Counted from the stretch's first letter, positions 53,346 to 62,130 are shown. The stretch is DNA of 64,000 nucleotides from UMGS1601 sp964617585 (GCA_964617585.1 CAZTXS010000005.1:36647-100646), one strand, 5' to 3'. Made by a program: numbers and translations. The notes: generated from the letters alone by a model not told the origin.

Positions 53346-55265
53346 CTATTCAAGCTCTGCCCATTCTTCCATAGTTTTATCTAGTATAGATTTTTTCTCA
53401 TCAAGCTCCTTGCACTTGTCTGAACAGAGCTTATAATCTCCTGCAATCTCAGGAGTAGAAACCTCCTCCTCAAGCAGGGCAATTTCCTTTTCAAGCGATT
53501 CTATTTCCGATTCAAGCGCTTTTATACGCTGTTTTCTCTTTACGTCTGCCGCCCGCTGTTCTTTGGTTCTGTATTGTTTATTGTTTATCTTCTGATTATT
53601 TGTCTTTTGCTCTGCCACCTTAGGCTGTTCATCCGCTTCTTTCGATTTCTGCTCACGGTAATCATCATAATTTCCATTATATGATTTTACTCCCGATTCC
53701 GAAACCTCAATAATTCTTGTCGAAAGCTTATTTAACAGATACCTGTCGTGAGAAACCAAAATAACAGTTCCCTCATAATTGACAAGCGACTGCTCCAAGA
53801 CCTCTTTCGTTGTCAGGTCCAAATGGTTAGTCGGCTCGTCCAGAATAAGAACGTTTCCCCTTCTGAGAGTAAGCAAAGCAAACATAAGCTTTGCTCTTTC
53901 ACCTCCCGAAAGAACTGAAACAGGCTTAAAAACGTTCTCGCCTGTCAGCAAAACGCTTCCGAGAAGCTTCCTCACCTGCTCGTCTGTCATTCTCGGGTAT
54001 CTCTTATGAACCTCGTCAATAACTGTGTTGGACATATTAAGAGAGGTGTTCTCCTGCTCAAAATATGAATACTTTACGTTGTTTCCCCACTCTATTCTGC
54101 CGTTTTCATGTCCGTTTATACCCTGAATAAGCTTTAAAATTGAAGTCTTTCCTATACCGTTGCGCCCGATTATCGAAACCTTTTCACCGCGTTTAATCTT
54201 GAAGCTTATACTCTCAATCAGCGTCTTTTTATCATTTCCGCAACCGACGGATAAATCACAATCCTCAACCGTTAAAATATCCTTTACAGGCTCAAAATCA
54301 TATTCAAGTACAATTTTCGGCGGCTTTATATATCTAACAGGCTTTTCAATACGCTCTATTCTGTCAAGCATATGCTGTCTGCTTTTAGCCATATTTGATG
54401 TTGAAGACCTTACCTTGTTCTTGGCTATATAATCCTCCAGCTTCGCTATTTCCCGCTGTTGAATTTCATACTCCTTTATCTGTCTTTCCTGATTCATTTC
54501 CTTCTGAACCAGATAAGACGAATAATTTCCCTTATAACATCTAAGCCTTTTATTTTCTATTTCAAATATCCTTGAACAAAGCCTGTTAAGAAAATATCTG
54601 TCATGAGAAACTATCACAATAGCTCCCTTATAGCTTTTTAAATAATCCTCCAGCCATGCAAGAGTATCCAAATCAAGATGATTAGTAGGCTCGTCTAAAA
54701 TAAGAAGATCAGGCTCTTCTAAAAGAAGCTTAGCCATGGCAAGCCTTGTCTTTTCCCCTCCCGAGAGATTATCTATGACCCTGTCGGTATCAAATTTCTT
54801 AAAGCCCATTCCGTTCAAAACGGAAGAAATTTTAACGTCGATTCTGTACCCGTCGTTCGCTTCAAAATATACTGACAGCTCAGCGTATTCATCTGAAATT
54901 TCACTGTTTGAATACTCGCCTGACTCTTCCATTTTTGTTTCAAGCATTTTCATTCTGTCATAAGCCCTGAAAAGCTTATCAAACGGCTTTTTCATTTCGT
55001 CTTTGATTGTACTGCTGCTTTCAAGTCCGCTGTTCTGAGCCAAATACCCGATAGATATTTTGTTTGAAACGCCGACAGTTCCCTTTCCGTCGGGAGTTCT
55101 GTCAAAGCTTTCTTCTCCCGTTATTATTTTCAAAAGGGTAGACTTTCCGCATCCGTTTTGTCCTATTAAACCTATGACGTCTTTATCTTCAATTGTAAAA
55201 TTTATATCGTAAAATAAAAGCTCGCCGCCGAAATATTTATATAAGCTTTCACAATTTACCAGCAT
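53346..55265 (-). CDS. ABC-F family ATPase (ribosome-associated)
   Basis: 639 residues from ATG 55265 (MLVNCESLYKYFGGELLFYDINF; ACGGAGAG). Two ABC modules: GLIGQNGCGKSTLLKI / LSGGEKTRLAMAKLLLEEPDLLILDEPTNHLDL and IIGRNGIGKTSILKLIQG / LSGGERAKLMFALLTLRRGNVLILDEPTNHLDL, separated by a linker (KEMNQERQIKEYEIQQREIAKLEDYI) and ending in a coiled coil. No membrane domain: acts on ribosomes. Housekeeping (Uup/YkpA-like) or antibiotic-protection role cannot be told apart. Confidence 0.94.
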   Translation of the reverse strand: MLVNCESLYKYFGGELLFYDINFTIEDKDVIGLIGQNGCGKSTLLKIITGEESFDRTPDGKGTVGVSNKISIGYLAQNSGLESSSTIKDEMKKPFDKLFRAYDRMKMLETKMEESGEYSNSEISDEYAELSVYFEANDGYRIDVKISSVLNGMGFKKFDTDRVIDNLSGGEKTRLAMAKLLLEEPDLLILDEPTNHLDLDTLAWLEDYLKSYKGAIVIVSHDRYFLNRLCSRIFEIENKRLRCYKGNYSSYLVQKEMNQERQIKEYEIQQREIAKLEDYIAKNKVRSSTSNMAKSRQHMLDRIERIEKPVRYIKPPKIVLEYDFEPVKDILTVEDCDLSVGCGNDKKTLIESISFKIKRGEKVSIIGRNGIGKTSILKLIQGINGHENGRIEWGNNVKYSYFEQENTSLNMSNTVIDEVHKRYPRMTDEQVRKLLGSVLLTGENVFKPVSVLSGGERAKLMFALLTLRRGNVLILDEPTNHLDLTTKEVLEQSLVNYEGTVILVSHDRYLLNKLSTRIIEVSESGVKSYNGNYDDYREQKSKEADEQPKVAEQKTNNQKINNKQYRTKEQRAADVKRKQRIKALESEIESLEKEIALLEEEVSTPEIAGDYKLCSDKCKELDEKKSILDKTMEEWAELE

Positions 55266-55317
55266 AAATTCTCTCCGTACACCATTTTTCAAAGTATTTC
55301 CCCTGATTCCAACTAAT

Positions 55318-55346
55318 ATAATAATACACATCGGGAAAAATATCAA
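55318..55346 (-). promoter_or_regulatory. Candidate promoter of the ABC-F gene
   Basis: Minus strand TTGATA (55346-55341), 17 bp, TATTAT (55323-55318). Confidence 0.5.
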
Positions 55347-55360
55347 TAACAAGTTTTAAG

Positions 55361-55389
55361 TTGATATACTTTTAGAATTATTGTATAAT
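55361..55389 (+). promoter_or_regulatory. Promoter of the GDSL hydrolase gene
   Basis: TTGATA (55361-55366), 17 bp, TATAAT (55384-55389). Confidence 0.7.
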
Positions 55390-55459
55390 TAACCTATAAA
55401 TAATCAAAACTTAATTTTAGAACGAAGATAAACGAGCTTCTCTCTGGGATGGTGATTTT

Positions 55460-56515
55460 TTGAAAAACAAACTTTTTTCCAATATATTTACGTTTCTTAC
55501 CACAATATTATTTCTTTCAGAAAGCGTAATAACAGCCTTTGCTGAACAGACAACAAAGCAGGTCGAGGTATCAACGCCTCAGTATATGCTGGTGCTTGGA
55601 GATTCTATCTCAACCGGCTACGGACTCACAAACTACAAAGAAGGCAACAACTATAATACGGATTCTTACGCTAACCTGCTGGCAAAAAAGTACAAGCTTA
55701 CTCAGGAAAGCGACTACTTAAATTATGCTATAGACGGTCAGACTTCCTTGGAGCTTTATTCAAGAGTTAAGTCGGGAAATTATGATGAAGAAATAAAAAA
55801 AGCGGATCTTGTTTTAATATCAATAGGCGGAAACGACCTGTTAAGCGCTCTTCTTCAGTTTATGAAAAACACTATGGGCGAGAGCTTCTTAACAGAAGAT
55901 GAATCGGATACAAGCTTTGATTTCACCAATCCCGATATATTGGAAAACCTGAATGAAATGGTGAAAACCATAAGCAATAACATTTCAAAGCTTAAGAGCA
56001 ATCTTATAGGAATAACCGACAGAATACATGAACTCAGTCCCAACGCAGAGATTATTTTCCAAACTGTATATAATCCTCTTGACGGATTGAAAATTCAGAT
56101 ACCAAGCCTGCTTACCGATGTTTTTGTGTCAAGAATAGACGAAGTAAACAACATCATAAATAAAAACGCAGAAACTGATGAAAATGAACAAAGATACGAC
56201 TCAGCGGACGTTTACACCGCATTTTCGGGAAAGTCAACAGAGCTTACAAATATAAACGAATCTGACATTCATCCTAATTATAAGGGTCATGAAAAAATAA
56301 GCGAATGTATTGATGAAATCGTTTGTGAAAAGACTTTTTATGCGAGCGTAACCGTAAATGAAGAAATACCGAAAACGAATACCAAATCCAAAGCGGCTGA
56401 ATCTCCGCTGCTGCTCCCTGTGATAATTATGATAATATTGGTTTTCTCAGTGACCTGCACAACGTTTATAGTTGTTCTCAGAAAGCAAAGAAAGTCTAAA
56501 AGAAAAAGGTTTTAA
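55460..56515 (+). CDS. Membrane-anchored SGNH/GDSL hydrolase
   Basis: 351 residues from TTG 55460 (GGTGAT before it). Signal segment at residues 1-28 ending in AFA. SGNH blocks: VLGDSISTGYGL (Ser), ISIGGNDLL (Gly, Asn) and DIHPNYKGHEKI (Asp-His). A C-terminal membrane helix (LLLPVIIMIILVFSVTCTTFIVVL) and basic tail RKQRKSKRKRF anchor it outside the cell. Likely an esterase or acetyl-esterase on wall or polysaccharide; substrate unknown. Confidence 0.9.
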   Translation: MKNKLFSNIFTFLTTILFLSESVITAFAEQTTKQVEVSTPQYMLVLGDSISTGYGLTNYKEGNNYNTDSYANLLAKKYKLTQESDYLNYAIDGQTSLELYSRVKSGNYDEEIKKADLVLISIGGNDLLSALLQFMKNTMGESFLTEDESDTSFDFTNPDILENLNEMVKTISNNISKLKSNLIGITDRIHELSPNAEIIFQTVYNPLDGLKIQIPSLLTDVFVSRIDEVNNIINKNAETDENEQRYDSADVYTAFSGKSTELTNINESDIHPNYKGHEKISECIDEIVCEKTFYASVTVNEEIPKTNTKSKAAESPLLLPVIIMIILVFSVTCTTFIVVLRKQRKSKRKRF

Positions 56516-56659
56516 AACCTTATAAGACATCATGTTATTGGCATACAAGCGAATTGTTTGTATGCCATATTTTTATGACGGCTGCAAGATTTGTTTTTTC
56601 ACAGAAATAAGCCGTTGAGAATATTATAGAAACAAACGCAGAACAGCGGGGTGAACAGC

Positions 56660-57226
56660 TTGAGAATTCTTCGTATATCCGGTGAAACAATCAAAATAGT
56701 ATTATCTCAAAACGATTTAAAAATGCTGGAGATTGATTTTTCAAAGTGCGATAAAAATTCTCCCGAGGCAAAAAAGCTGGTGGATATTCTCATAAACATT
56801 CTCAAAAGAAGCGGTTTTTACGATTTGGGGAATAAAATATACGTTGAAATATTTGAAGAATTTACCGGCGGATGCGTAGTGTTTATAACTAAAAAAGAAA
56901 ATAATAAGCCTCAAAAAGAAAGCTCTGCAAAATCGGTTTTTGAGGTAATGTTTCAGACAAACAGCATAAACGAGCTTATCAAGCTAAGCGTTGATTTAAA
57001 AAAAAGAATCGGAACTTTTATAAATTCAAGCCTGCTTTATTTCTCTGATAATAACTACCGCCTGCTTATAACCTTTCCCAAATCTTATTTAAAGCAAGCG
57101 GCAAAAGCTCTGAAAAAAATAAAATGCCGAATATCAAACGACAGACTTGTTATAGAACAAACAAAAGAGCATTACAGTTTACTAATAAACAGTAATGCCC
57201 TTAATAAAATATCAGAATTGAACTAA
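56660..57226 (+). CDS. MecA-like adaptor protein
   Basis: 188 residues from TTG 56660 (GGGGTG 6 nt before); a GTG 9 bp upstream is possible but has a poor SD. Starts LRILRISGETIKIVLSQNDLKML, close to the MecA/YpbH N-terminal domain that recruits ClpC substrates, followed by an acidic/low-complexity linker and a C-terminal domain (FEVMFQTNSINELIKLSVDLKKR...YRLLITFP). In Bacillus MecA targets ComK for ClpCP. The last codons contain a 30-nt hairpin that may end rpe on the other strand. Confidence 0.75.
   Translation: MRILRISGETIKIVLSQNDLKMLEIDFSKCDKNSPEAKKLVDILINILKRSGFYDLGNKIYVEIFEEFTGGCVVFITKKENNKPQKESSAKSVFEVMFQTNSINELIKLSVDLKKRIGTFINSSLLYFSDNNYRLLITFPKSYLKQAAKALKKIKCRISNDRLVIEQTKEHYSLLINSNALNKISELN
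57155..57198 (-). terminator. Terminator of rpe, inside the 3' end of the MecA-like gene
   Basis: Inverted arms GCATTAC-A-GTTTA and TAAAC-A-GTAATGC (57169-57198); read on the minus strand the stem is followed by TCTTTTGTTTGTTCT. The convergent stops are only 3 bp apart, so no other place for a terminator exists. Confidence 0.5.
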
Positions 57227-57229
57227 CTG

Positions 57230-57883
57230 CTATTTAAGTTTGCTGACAGCCTCTGACATATCATCGGCTTTAAATAAATAAGTTCCCGCCACAAGAACGT
57301 TAGCTCCGTTCTTCTTGACAATTTCGCAGGTTTTGTCAGATATTCCTCCGTCAACCTGAATATCTATATCCTTTCCCAGCCCGTCTGAACTTTTGCGAAT
57401 ATCGCATATCTTTTCAACAGTCGACGATATAAACCCCTGACCGCCGAAGCCCGGCTCAACAGTCATAACAAGAACCATATCAAGCCTTTCCAGATAAGGA
57501 TAAACCACGTCAGCCGGAGTATCAGGCTTTATTGAAAGACCCGCCTTGCATCCGTACTTTTTACATAAATCAATACAGCCGTCAATATCGTCGGTCGCTT
57601 CTGCATGAAAGGTTATAATATCCGCCCCCGACGCTGCAAACTCAGCTATATATTTTTCAGGTCTGATAATCATAAGATGCACGTCAAAGGGAAGCCTTGT
57701 CTTATTCGCAGCCGATTTCAGCACAGGAATTCCAAAGCTTATATTATCAACGAAAATCCCATCCATTACGTCGAAATGAATATAATCAGCTCCCGCTTTT
57801 TCAACACGCTTTATTTCGCTTTCTATATTAGAAAGATCGCAGCCCAAAATCGAAGCCGAAACTAAAATGTCTTTTTTCTTCAT
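57230..57883 (-). CDS. rpe: Ribulose-phosphate 3-epimerase
   Basis: 217 residues from ATG 57883 (GAGAGGAAAG). TIM-barrel marks: VSASILGCDL, HFDVMDGIFVDNISFG, VHLMIIRPEKYI, ITFHAEAT, VLVMTVEPGFGGQGFI and IQVDGGI. Interconverts ribulose-5-P and xylulose-5-P. Confidence 0.96.
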   Translation of the reverse strand: MKKKDILVSASILGCDLSNIESEIKRVEKAGADYIHFDVMDGIFVDNISFGIPVLKSAANKTRLPFDVHLMIIRPEKYIAEFAASGADIITFHAEATDDIDGCIDLCKKYGCKAGLSIKPDTPADVVYPYLERLDMVLVMTVEPGFGGQGFISSTVEKICDIRKSSDGLGKDIDIQVDGGISDKTCEIVKKNGANVLVAGTYLFKADDMSEAVSKLK

Positions 57884-57934
57884 TATTTTTGTCTTTCCTC
57901 TCTGTGAATTTGAATACAAATTCGGTTTTAAACC

Positions 57935-58852
57935 CTAATATTCCAGCGTACTTCCGCCGTAGAATTCCCTCACAACAGAATCAGCCGCAACCTGCGATGG
58001 ATCAAGAGAATCTATTTGTTCAAAGATTTTTTCTATAGATTCAAATTTTTTATAATCGGAATAAGTATCTTTTATTTTCAATAAGTTAGGCATTAGATAA
58101 TCCTTGTAAACTGACATTTCATAACCGATAAACGTATTTATCTCAAAATGAGAACGCTCCTTAAAAGGCATTATATAAAGATTCTCGCCTCTCTCAACGC
58201 TTTTGAACTGGTAAAGCACAGCTTCAATTGTTCTCCCTCTGAACTGCGTATCTCTTATTATTCTTCTTATAAGCCTTATCTTGGACGGATGAAAAGAAAC
58301 GCCGTCCTTATCTATTATCCTTGACCTGACGCTTACATATATATTGTTTGAAAAATTATCTCCCTCACCCGTCACATAGGGATTTAACGCATGAATCCCT
58401 TCAATCACAACAATTTCGTTTTTCGCTCTTTTATATTTTTCCTTTGGCTTTCTGCATTGAGTCTTGAAATCAAAGTCAGGCAGAACAACTTCCTTGCAGT
58501 CTGCAATTTCTTTGAGCTGCTTTTTCAGAAACGGTATATCTATTCTTTCAGGAGCTTCAAAATCAATATTTTCATAGCTGTCGTTATGCGGAAGAAAATA
58601 ATCGTCAAGCGACAGCGTCTTTGACGGATGTCCCAAATCCTCAAGCAGCTTTTCCAGCCTGAGAGCAGTAGTGGTCTTGCCTGCGCCCGACGGACCTGAA
58701 AGAAGAATTATAGGCCGGTCAAATGAACGGTCGCTTATAGCAGACGCAACCGTTAAAAGTTGCGAAGAATAATTTTCCTCGCACTCATTTATAAATTTCA
58801 CTCTGTCGGTTCTTAAATTAAAATTGATTTTATCTACTGAAATCTTTTCCAT
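57935..58852 (-). CDS. Uridine kinase-like P-loop kinase
   Basis: 305 residues. PRK/uridine-kinase family: ILLSGPSGAGKTTTALRLEKLL (Walker A), SLDDYFLPHNDSYENIDFEAPERID (substrate loop), EIVVIEGIHALNP and RRIIRDTQFRGRTIEAVL. Longer than classical Udk at both ends; the true substrate is uncertain. Confidence 0.85.
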   Translation of the reverse strand: MEKISVDKINFNLRTDRVKFINECEENYSSQLLTVASAISDRSFDRPIILLSGPSGAGKTTTALRLEKLLEDLGHPSKTLSLDDYFLPHNDSYENIDFEAPERIDIPFLKKQLKEIADCKEVVLPDFDFKTQCRKPKEKYKRAKNEIVVIEGIHALNPYVTGEGDNFSNNIYVSVRSRIIDKDGVSFHPSKIRLIRRIIRDTQFRGRTIEAVLYQFKSVERGENLYIMPFKERSHFEINTFIGYEMSVYKDYLMPNLLKIKDTYSDYKKFESIEKIFEQIDSLDPSQVAADSVVREFYGGSTLEY

Positions 58853-58947
58853 TTCAAAAATAGTACCTCCCTGCTTAAAATTAGCTGAGTTTTAACTTGG
58901 TTTTTGAAAAACAAGGGGAAAATACTTAAAAACCTATAATCATAATA

Positions 58948-58976
58948 AGTATATCATCATTTTGCATTATTTTCAA
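58948..58976 (-). promoter_or_regulatory. Promoter of the uridine-kinase-like gene
   Basis: Minus strand TTGAAA (58976-58971), 17 bp, TATACT (58953-58948). Confidence 0.6.
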
Positions 58977-59064
58977 TATTAACACAAAACAAAATAAGAC
59001 ATATAATGAACTATCCCTATTTTTTCTCATAATAAAAAATCTTATGCTTGGAGGTCTAACCTTT

Positions 59065-59949
59065 ATGATTAAAAATAAAAAAATTCTGGTGCTTGGCGGC
59101 GATTCACGTCAGACATTTTTAGCAAAGAGATTAAAAGACAAAGGACATGATGTATACTGCTATGGTTTTAATCTTTCTGAAAACTCTGAGCTGAATAAAA
59201 TATCAAGCCTGAATGAAATCAGAAATGAAATAAATGTTTTAGTGCTTCCCATTATTTCAAGCAACGATGATAAAACGGTCAACGCTCCGTTTTTTGACAA
59301 AGTAATAACTCTCAGCGAAGCTATTTCCACCCTTAAGCCTCACAGCATAGTGGTTGGCGGTAATTTAAGCAAAAACCTGAGAACTCTTTTTTTTGAACAC
59401 GGACATTTTTCCGTTGACTACTATATACGTGAAGAGCTTAAAATAAAAAACTGTATTCCGACTGCTGAAGGAGCTTTATCCATTGCGATTGAAGAAATGC
59501 CGCTCACTATAGCAGGTTCAAAAACCCTTATAATCGGTTTCGGAAGAGTTGCAGAAGCGTGCGCAAAGCTTTTTAAAGCATTGGAAAGCAACGTATGTAT
59601 ATGCGCAAGAAAGCTTGAAGCTTTCGCCTGGGCTAAGCTTTACGGATACGATGCAATTGAAATTGACAAGGCGGACGATTCTCTATCTGATTTTGACCTT
59701 ATAATAAACACCGTTCCGGCAAAAATACTCGATAAAAACAAGCTGTCTAAAATAAACAAAAACACTCTGGTTATAGATCTGGCTTCCAAACCGGGAGGAG
59801 TGGACTTCGATAATGCAAGGCAGCTTGGACTTAAAACCATCTGGGCTTTAAGCCTTCCCGGAAAGGTCGCTCCGGTGACATCAGGAGAAATAATCGCAGA
59901 TACGATACTGAATATACTTGACGAAAGGGGCGACGAGCCTTGGCAATAG
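59065..59949 (+). CDS. spoVFA: Dipicolinate synthase subunit A
   Basis: 294 residues from ATG 59065 behind GGAGGTC. N-terminal KILVLGGDSRQTFLAKRLKDKGHDVYCYGF and a dinucleotide-binding segment LIIGFGRVAEACAKLFKALESNVCICARK, as in DpaA. With DpaB it makes dipicolinic acid in the mother cell for spore cores. The upstream CATATAATG (about 59000) loosely resembles a late sporulation sigma -10; unproven. Confidence 0.93.
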   Translation: MIKNKKILVLGGDSRQTFLAKRLKDKGHDVYCYGFNLSENSELNKISSLNEIRNEINVLVLPIISSNDDKTVNAPFFDKVITLSEAISTLKPHSIVVGGNLSKNLRTLFFEHGHFSVDYYIREELKIKNCIPTAEGALSIAIEEMPLTIAGSKTLIIGFGRVAEACAKLFKALESNVCICARKLEAFAWAKLYGYDAIEIDKADDSLSDFDLIINTVPAKILDKNKLSKINKNTLVIDLASKPGGVDFDNARQLGLKTIWALSLPGKVAPVTSGEIIADTILNILDERGDEPWQ

Positions 59950-60539
59950 ACAAAGATAACATATTTGACGGGCTGAAGGTCGGCTTTTGCGTATGCGGCT
60001 CGTTCTGCACATTTGAAAAAGCATTTGCCTGCGCCTCACAGCTTGTTCAGATAGGCTGCGAGGTAACTCCTATTATGTCTTTTAATTCCTCTACTATAAA
60101 TACACGCTTCGGAAAAGCCTCGGACAACGTTGAGTGGCTGGAGAGAATCTGCAAAAGTAAAGCTATTCTTACAATCGAGGACGCAGAACCTATAGGACCG
60201 AAAAAAATGTTTGACATAATCGTCGTAGCTCCCTGCACGGCAAACACTCTTGCAAAGCTTAGTTACGGAATCACCGACACCCCGGTTACTATGGCGTGCA
60301 AATCGCATCTCAGAAACTCAAAACCTGTACTTATAGCAATTTCCACAAACGACGCACTGGCGGCAAGCGCCAAAAACATAGGAATTCTTCAAAACTACAA
60401 GAACTATTACTTTGTTCCCTATTCTCAGGACGATTACATCAAAAAGCCAAATTCTATCGTTGCGCACTTTGAATTTGTTCCCGAAGCAATTTCAAAAGCG
60501 TTAAAAGGGATTCAGATTCAGCCGGTACTTAAAAGATAA
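59940..60539 (+). CDS. spoVFB: Dipicolinate synthase subunit B (flavoprotein)
   Basis: 199 residues from TTG 59940 (AAAGGGGCGACGAGCC before it), overlapping spoVFA by 10 bp. Flavoprotein-type fold: VGFCVCGSFCTFEKAFACASQLVQIGCEVTPIMSF, IIVVAPCTANTLAKLSYGITDTPVTMACKSHLRN and PVLIAISTNDAL. Pairs with SpoVFA. Confidence 0.93.
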   Translation: MAIDKDNIFDGLKVGFCVCGSFCTFEKAFACASQLVQIGCEVTPIMSFNSSTINTRFGKASDNVEWLERICKSKAILTIEDAEPIGPKKMFDIIVVAPCTANTLAKLSYGITDTPVTMACKSHLRNSKPVLIAISTNDALAASAKNIGILQNYKNYYFVPYSQDDYIKKPNSIVAHFEFVPEAISKALKGIQIQPVLKR

Positions 60540-60554
60540 TACTTTAAAAATACA

Positions 60555-60604
60555 ATAAAAAGCCCCGAATTTTGTGAAACGCTCACAATTCGGGACTTAT
60601 TTTA
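60555..60604. terminator. Bidirectional terminator between spoVFB and nadA
   Basis: Stem CCCGAAT ... ATTCGGG (60564-60594) with an inner TGTGA/TCACA stem; T-rich on both strands (ACTTATTTTATTT on plus, GCTTTTTATTG on minus). Confidence 0.8.
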
Positions 60605-60624
60605 TTTATTCAAATTTAACGCTT

Positions 60625-61545
60625 CTAACCCAGCTCTATCATTTTATCAATGCATTTCTTCGCCTTTTTCATCGTTTCCTCTTCTAGTTCGATTACCTCT
60701 CCGCCCGTTCCTTTGCAGCAGTTAAGCACATCAACTAAAGTTGTAGCTTTCATATTTCTGCAGGTTATGTTCACGCTCAGCGGATAAAAAGTCTTGTCGG
60801 GGCACTCAAACTGAAGCGTTTCAACAATCGCCTGTTCTGTTCCTATGATGAATTCCTTTTTTTCCGAAGCCTTTGCAAAATCCATTATTCCCGATGTCGA
60901 ACCAACATAATCAGCGTGCTTTACAACCTCCGGCGTACATTCCGGGTGAACCAGAAACAGCGCTTCAGGATGAGCCTCTAAGGCTTTTAAAGCTTCACTT
61001 TCGCTTACGCAGGCATGAACCGGACAACCTCCGTGAAGAAGCTGAATATTTTTATCCTTAACATGATTTTTTACATAGGTGCCAAGGTTTATATCAGGTA
61101 TAAACAAAATATCTTTACATTTAAGCCTTTCAACAATTTTAACCGCAGACGATGATGTTACGCACACATCGCAAACAGTTTTAAGCTCTGTAGTAGTGTT
61201 AATATAGCACACAACGCAAAGATCCTTGTTCTTATTTTTTATGTATTCGATTTCTTCCTTCTCAAACTGTTCAGCCATGGGGCATCCTGCGTTTTCATTA
61301 GAAAGAATAACCGTTTTATCAGAAGATAAAAGCTTTACAGTTTCAGCCATAAACCTAACTCCGCACATTATAACAATTTTATTAGGCACGCTTTTCGCTT
61401 TGACTGATAGAGCATAAGAATCCCCGACAAAATCAGCGACTTCTATAATTTCTCTTCCCTGATAGCTGTGAGCCAGAATACATATATCCTTTTCTTTCTT
61501 CAGCTTTATTATTTCTTTCTGAATATCTGAAATCGTAACTGCCAT
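60625..61545 (-). CDS. nadA: Quinolinate synthase
   Basis: 306 residues. NadA motifs: ILAHSYQGREIIEVADFVGDSYALS, MCGVRFMAETVKLL (Cys), VCDVCVTSSSAVKIVERL, HGGCPVHACV (Cys), HPEC and CPDKTFYPLSVNITCRNMKATTL. The 4Fe-4S enzyme condenses iminoaspartate with DHAP. nadB and nadC are not adjacent. Its likely leader contains repeat copy C. Confidence 0.97.
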   Translation of the reverse strand: MAVTISDIQKEIIKLKKEKDICILAHSYQGREIIEVADFVGDSYALSVKAKSVPNKIVIMCGVRFMAETVKLLSSDKTVILSNENAGCPMAEQFEKEEIEYIKNKNKDLCVVCYINTTTELKTVCDVCVTSSSAVKIVERLKCKDILFIPDINLGTYVKNHVKDKNIQLLHGGCPVHACVSESEALKALEAHPEALFLVHPECTPEVVKHADYVGSTSGIMDFAKASEKKEFIIGTEQAIVETLQFECPDKTFYPLSVNITCRNMKATTLVDVLNCCKGTGGEVIELEEETMKKAKKCIDKMIELG

Positions 61546-61609
61546 TACAATCCTCCAACAATTTAAATTTATCTCTTTCCTTATTCATACCACATTAATA
61601 GGACAACAA

Positions 61610-61751
61610 TTCAATAAGGGCTTGCCCGTCATTCAACGCGGCAAGTGTCGGCAACGCCGACCGACTGTTCAGTAGGGGATTGTATCCCGCTACTGAACGG
61701 GTAATGGAACCCGCCGCATATAGAGGCGGGGGACATCTTGCCTTAGTTATA
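61610..61751. repeat. Dispersed palindromic element, copy C (full length)
   Basis: 142 bp, starts TTCAATAAGGGCTTGCCCGT and ends CTTGCCTTAGTTATA. Hairpins as in copy B, with changes that keep pairing: GTCGGC-AAC-GCCGAC; (A)CTGTTCAGTAG ... CTACTGAACGG; CCCGCC-GCATATAGA-GGCGGG. A minus-strand reading frame through it is not a gene. Confidence 0.9.
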
Positions 61752-61777
61752 GTATCATAAATAAAGTCCACTGTCAA
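61749..61777 (-). promoter_or_regulatory. Promoter abutting repeat copy C, facing nadA
   Basis: Minus strand TTGACA (61777-61772), 17 bp, TACTAT (61754-61749). The -10 box overlaps the element end, so the element is transcribed as roughly the first 140 nt of the nadA leader. Confidence 0.7.
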
Positions 61778-61864
61778 TAAAATAAACGCAATTCCGCTCA
61801 AGAATAAAAAGGATATATTATGATTAAAATAATGAAAGATTTAGAATATTTTTTGAAAAAGGTA

Positions 61865-61893
61865 TTGACAACTATTATCTGATTTGTTATAAT
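61865..61893 (+). promoter_or_regulatory. Promoter of tRNA-Lys
   Basis: TTGACA (61865-61870), 17 bp, TATAAT (61888-61893): exact consensus. Confidence 0.85.
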
Positions 61894-61925
61894 TATAAAG
61901 CTGTGAATTTAGTATGTCATAAATT

Positions 61926-61949
61926 TTCAATAAAGGCTTACCCGTCATT
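61926..61949. repeat. Dispersed palindromic element, copy D (5' end only)
   Basis: TTCAATAAAGGCTTACCCGT then CATT, after which the match stops 7 bp before the tRNA. Lies between tRNA-Lys promoter and gene, so in the tRNA precursor leader. Shares AATAAAGG with copy E, against AATAAGGG in B and C. Confidence 0.7.
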
Positions 61950-61956
61950 ATATTTT

Positions 61957-62032
61957 GAGTTATTAGCTCAGTTGGCAGAGCATTTGACTTTTAATCAAAG
62001 GGTCCGGGGTTCGAATCCCCGATAGCTCACCA
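61957..62032 (+). tRNA. tRNA-Lys (anticodon TTT)
   Basis: 76 nt including encoded CCA. Acceptor GAGTTAT/ATAGCTC (one G-T pair), D loop TAGCTCAGTTGGCAGAGCA, anticodon arm TTTGA-CTTTTAA-TCAAA, T arm CCGGGGTTCGAATCCCCG. Confidence 0.97.
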
Positions 62033-62053
62033 GCAACGGTTAGGTTGCGTATA

Positions 62054-62088
62054 AATCGCGTTCCGCATTGGCGGGGCGTGATTTTTTA
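62054..62088 (+). terminator. Terminator of tRNA-Lys
   Basis: 13-bp stem AATCGCGTTCCGC / GCGGGGCGTGATT (some G-T pairs), loop ATTG, then six T. Confidence 0.85.
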
Positions 62089-62096
62089 TTAAGTAA

Positions 62097-62130
62097 AGTA
62101 AACGCCGTCTGTCTTACTAAACAAACGGCG
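62097..62130 (-). terminator. Terminator of the HD-GYP gene, beyond copy E
   Basis: Minus-strand stem CGCCGTTTGT / ACAGACGGCG with 8-nt loop, then TTTACTTTAC. It lies on the far side of repeat copy E, so the element is probably transcribed in the 3' UTR. Confidence 0.6.

Noticed and set aside
53141..53353. 70-codon minus-strand frame
   Set aside because: It is the antisense shadow of the 58-residue plus-strand gene.
61595..61801. 68-codon minus-strand frame through repeat copy C
   Set aside because: It is the element read as protein; no SD, and the other copies do not preserve the frame.
61820..61882. 20-codon frame (AAGGATATATT-ATG) before tRNA-Lys
   Set aside because: It spans the tRNA promoter's -35 box and ends before the start of transcription; more likely chance.
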